Shown one piece after another: positions 60,518 to 64,000 of a DNA stretch of 64,000 bases; the stretch's first letter is position 1; each line of letters begins with the position of its first letter. Location of the stretch: assembly GCA_963555705.1 (NCBI GenBank), contig OY743172.1, forward strand, positions 18,041,446 to 18,105,445. Direction: 5' to 3'. This DNA is from Ligustrum vulgare. Lineage: Eukaryota > Streptophyta > Magnoliopsida > Lamiales > Oleaceae. The notes beneath the pieces were generated by a model that searched no databases, had not been told where the DNA came from, and saw only the letters and a program-made list of their open reading frames with translations. Made by a program: the position numbers and the translations under genes.

Positions 60518-60800
60518 TGTGAAGAAGTGGCGACGGCCGAACAAGGTGGAAGTTCGAATCACATCTTCGAAATGACTCTAAGGTAGCTTTGATTTTCAGG
60601 TTTTAAGAATAAAAAGAAGGAAAGGAATTGGTTTATAGATGTGACATTTATCTATTTAATAGGTTAGAAATCATGGCCGCAATTTTCCCTTTACTTTTCT
60701 AAATCTAATAATTGAAACAAATTATTACTTTAATAATAAAATGGAAAAGACGGGTAATCTACTCTTTTGTTTTTAGTTTTTACAAGTTTTTGGAGAGAAA

Positions 60801-61468
60801 ACTTTTAATTTTAGTTTCCAATAATTTGAAATAATCAATTTCGTAAATATGTATTTTAATTTAATTTAAATTACATCATTTCTCAAAATTAAAAACCTTG
60901 CTTTATTGTACAGTTTTTCATGTTGTACTAAACAGGAGAAGAGTTGGCACAAAGTAAACGTCACATTGTGATCATGGTACATCATGATTCTTTTTTTTTT
61001 TTTTTTTATCGTACCTTAATTTATTTTTTTTTGATCGTTTAAATTTTTTTGATCGTAACATCATGATTCTTGATAATAATAAGCATGTATGTATGGATTA
61101 AAAGTTGTCACATTCCAAAAAACTGAATATTTCATAGTTTTATATTTTTTTATTCTTAATTATTTGATTTATGACTTGATTTCTGCAAGTTTTACAATGT
61201 TTTCGTCATTTGTCAAGATGAAAGATTGTTGTAGTTACCTAATCTACCCTTTTCCCTTAATGTTTACCTGTTCCAAGGGTAGTCAATTAGGCGTGCAAGG
61301 CCTAGGTTTGAAACGGACTATGTTGTGGGCCTCAAGTTACCCGACTCTCCATGCCTTCCCCACACGGGCCTCTTATATTCTTTATGAAAAGGGAAAAATA
61401 CACCTCTCAGCCCATTATAGTATACACATTTAGGTGGGCTACTGGTTTTCAGAATCCCATATCATAAT
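60801..61468. other. Non-coding DNA, nothing firmly recognised
   Basis: The sequence has T-runs near 60990-61070. Around 61270-61380 a GC-richer stretch with AGGTTTGAAAC may be a dispersed repeat but has no clear ends. Confidence 0.35.
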
Positions 61469-61980
61469 TAGGACTGTCGATGGATCGAATTTTCATTCGA
61501 ACCCGATCCGAGATTCGATGAAATTAACGGGAGATGGATTTAAGGTCTCAATCCTATAACCTGATAAGGATCCGAATTCAATAATCCGTTAACTAAATAG
61601 AACAAATATTGATATAAGTCAATCCGATCCGAATTTTTTATAATAATATAATATATTTTATATATTATTATATAATTTTATTCCATATATATATATTTTA
61701 ATTTTAAATCTTGTAATGTATTTTATAAAGTATAGTTTTAATATAATATTATTATATATATTATAATATTCATTTTAAAACTCGTAATATACAAATATTG
61801 TTATAATTTTTTGAGATATTATGATTTTATTTTTTATGAATGATATGAAATTATAATTAATTATATGAGTAAATTTTTACTCATTAATATTTAAACATTT
61901 AAAAAATTATGTTAAAAATAATTTCGAATCGGATCGGATAAAGGAAAATTCGATCCATATCCGATCCGTTTACACCTCTA
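61469..61980. mobile_element. 512-bp non-autonomous hAT element
   Basis: It begins TAGGACTGTCGATGG and ends CCGTTTACACCTCTA, the inverse being TAGAGGTGTAAACGG. The flanks ATCATAAT (61461-61468) and ATAATAAT (61981-61988) match at 7 of 8. Subterminal GATCCGA and TCGGATC motifs are repeated at both ends. Confidence 0.75.
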
Positions 61981-62775
61981 ATAATAATATATTGAAAAAT
62001 GGAACAACCACAAAAATATCCCAAATTTGAGGGTCAAACTCAAATTTAAGTCTTTCTCGAAGTATTACACCTTAATACAGAGTCCAAGCGAGAAACTACA
62101 ACAATCAAAGGGCGCTAAAATGTGAAAAAAAAAAAAAAAAAAAAACTTTCAAGAATTTTATTATCTTTTTGTTTTTCTGAAATTCACATCACTTTAAAAT
62201 ATCATATTATGATATTTTTTAATTTTTTATGATACATTAGGCCTAAATTTTAATATCACACATTGATTATTATGATACTTAGGAAATAAATTTGGATAAT
62301 AAAAAGAAAAAGACATAAATTTCAGTGAAACTTTATGAAGGAACATATTTCAGTTCATGGGATAAAAATAATGCAGAGTGCAATTATCCATTGAAAAATA
62401 CTGTCTATTATAGCATTCCTAATGGACTATGAATTCTGAATGTGAAGGTAATATGTCTGCAAACAAAATGATGTGATAATAAAAAATCAACACAATGTGA
62501 AAAAGATTGTCCAGAAATGCCCGGCTCTTCTCACGGATGTGAGCCCTTTTTAGTATTTTTTTATTTTAATTTGATTTCTTTCTTTCTCCTCCATTCTTTA
62601 TTTCTTCACTTCCTTTCAATTTCTACCTCCTCACCTGTTTTCTTTTTCTTTGCTAATTTTATGTGGACCCTTCAAAATTGTTCTGGGCATATGCATACAA
62701 GTACATTCTTGGTTATCAACATAGGTGGAACCGCTATATTGGAGTCGAATTGAGATAGAATCTCACATAGAAAAG
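61981..62775. other. Non-coding AT-rich DNA, nothing recognised
   Basis: This is the spacer between the hAT element and the LTR at the right edge. It contains an A-run at about 62128-62145. Confidence 0.35.
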
Positions 62776-63436
62776 TGTTGTACAATTGATCTGTAAAATT
62801 CAAGCCTGCATTTGCTTTCAGAATGGACCAATTTACTTTAGCCCAAAGTTGGTAGCTGAGTCATATCATTTGGACCAACATTGAAGCCCAATTTTCAGTA
62901 CCGGTTATAGAGCCCATTTCACTTGTAATCTGATTAATGGAACCGGGTCAAAGCCCACTTATCACCACCGCCTTATCTGAAGCCGTTGGATCAGTTTGGT
63001 TCAATCCCAGTCGTCCACCTGTGATCAAAAGGACTCTGGATTATCTCAAGCGTCATTTAGACGCTTTCTCTCACACACTTTCCAGACTCTTCTGTTCTCT
63101 CTCTCAGAAAAGGCGATTTATCGCCTTCATCCTGTTCTTCGTGATTTCTTCCAGAAATTCATAGATTTAGCCTTGTTACTTCTTAGTGGTTGATTAGATG
63201 CTGATTTATTGTAAATCAGTATACATTGTTTTGAGTTTGTCAGAGTTTTCTGTAACTCATTTGTTCTTTGTGGTTTATATTGTGCGATTTCTGTGTTTCT
63301 GGGAAGATTTGTATATTCTTGAGTTTGGATTCTGATTTATGTACCCTTACGTTTATTCTATAAAGATTTTGTTTCTTTTGTGTTTAAACGTTGGTTTTTG
63401 TTCTTTGTAGTGCGATCTTGAGCCTTAATCCTAAAA
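62776..63436 (+). repeat. 5' LTR of a retrotransposon running off the right edge
   Basis: A tRNA-Met primer site (TGGTATCAGAGC, 63438-63449) follows directly, which fixes the right border near 63436. The left border is a guess at the TG of TGTTGTACAATTG; no second LTR is available to check it. The stretch has CT-rich and T-rich leader-like sequence. Frames inside are not genes. Confidence 0.5.
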
Positions 63437-63437
63437 G

Positions 63438-63449
63438 TGGTATCAGAGC
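63438..63449 (+). promoter_or_regulatory. Primer-binding site of the right-edge retrotransposon
   Basis: TGGTATCAGAGC is complementary to initiator tRNA-Met and is followed by CTTAGGGTTCTTCG, a leader. The rest (63450-64000) is untranslated leader with no gag visible yet. Confidence 0.85.
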
Positions 63450-64000
63450 CTTAGGGTTCTTCGAAAAACCTGTGGATTAGACTCAGATCTGATAGATTCA
63501 GATCTTTTCTTGTTGGATTTAGGGTTTTCTGGAAACGGATGCGTTTTTCTCAAAACGAATTTTAGGGTTTTTTGATTTGTGAAAAAGTTTTAAGAAATAA
63601 TTACTTTCTTAAGTTGTTTTTAACCCTTACTAAAATCGTTTTGTTTTCTGAAAATATTTTTTGAAAATTTTCAGATTCGAAATTATTTTTTGAAGATTTT
63701 TCTATAAAATCTTTTAAACTTTGTGGATACTGTTCTTTTGAAACCTTTTTTAAAATTAGGGTTTCCGATTTTCTTGAGTATCTAGATCTTTAAATTCTGA
63801 GTCCATATTTTGGGGATCTTGAAACTCGGAATATTTTCTATATAATATTCTGATTTCTGGGAAGAATCATATATTGTTCTTAGTGGCTGTTCTTCGTGGA
63901 GGATAATGGTACTATTACTTTGTGACCCTGAACTTCTGGGATTCTGATTCTTTGTGGAAGTTGCAGTAGCTTATTAAAAAAATTGCAATCAGGTGATATC
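63450..64000 (+). mobile_element. Internal leader of the right-edge LTR retrotransposon
   Basis: AT-rich untranslated region after the primer site. No start of gag is seen before the window ends. Confidence 0.5.

Larger units (their letters stand above)
56116..60640 (-). mobile_element. MuDR-type (MULE) transposon block inserted in copy B, itself invaded by hAT elements
   Basis: The block separates two parts of copy B that are contiguous in copy A. At its borders TTTTACAG and CATTTATC both resemble the single CATTTACAC of copy A, which suggests a degenerate 8-10-bp target duplication. Inside lie MURA-type transposase remains on the minus strand (57130-59640) and hAT elements at 56217-56727 and 58498-59537. 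Terminal inverted repeats are not obvious, so the outer borders are approximate. Confidence 0.6.
53094..60800. repeat. Duplicated segment, copy B, split by a Helitron and a MuDR-type block
   Basis: Copy B aligns to 52113-52440 but is interrupted twice: at 53108/55947 by a Helitron and at about 56115/60640 by a 4.5-kb block with MuDR transposase remains. Outside the insertions the two copies are roughly 85-90% alike by eye. Confidence 0.85.

Noticed and set aside
62937..63193. Two overlapping plus-strand frames of 65-75 codons
   Set aside because: They lie in the LTR just before a primer-binding site, so they are untranslated retroelement sequence.

Overview
This window is nuclear DNA of a flowering plant, almost certainly a core eudicot. 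The sequence is AT-rich, the genes have many short exons separated by long introns, and every mobile element belongs to a family common in plants. The species cannot be named from the sequence. Nothing prokaryotic, viral or organellar was seen.

Three intact protein genes can be modelled completely, with every exon junction in frame. (1) Minus strand, 4232-13851: a 12-exon gene for the COPII coat subunit SEC24 (1061 aa, closest in my recollection to Arabidopsis SEC24A). (2) Plus strand, 32458-47409: a 13-exon nuclear cyclophilin with a long arginine/serine-rich tail (about 688 aa, CYP63-like). (3) Minus strand, 48393-51505: a 3-exon plastid methyltransferase of plastoquinone and tocopherol synthesis (341 aa, VTE3/APG1). 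Genes 2 and 3 are convergent neighbours 983 bp apart. Their Arabidopsis counterparts carry consecutive locus numbers, so this looks like an old conserved gene pair. The three genes act in different processes (ER export, splicing-associated protein folding, plastid quinone synthesis) and do not form a pathway.

Most of the rest is mobile DNA. By region: 1-1488 is the 3' end of a copia-like element with five copies of a short repeat and an LTR. 2663-3628 is a short inverted-repeat element holding a MITE. SEC24 intron 2 carries an 1.1-kb hAT element with a perfect 8-bp target duplication. 15471-17821 is a long-inverted-repeat (MULE-like) element with a Helitron inside it. 20077-23150 is a decayed PIF/Harbinger transposon with both of its usual genes. 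29719-30988 is an internally deleted hAT. The 10.1-kb intron 3 of the cyclophilin gene holds an old non-autonomous LTR element (34151-42291), which itself holds a younger antisense chromodomain Ty3/gypsy element (35162-40572). 52113-60800 is a duplicated segment whose second copy was split by a Helitron, a MuDR-type element and two further hAT elements. 62776 to the right edge is the 5' end of another LTR retrotransposon.

I found no previously undescribed biological system. The observations most worth checking are structural: the paralogous empty site that dates and bounds a Helitron insertion, the nested retrotransposons in a still-spliceable intron, three tandem decoy 3' splice sites before the last cyclophilin exon, a retrotransposon whose coding frame runs through its polypurine tract into the LTR, and a SINE with a 17-bp target duplication.
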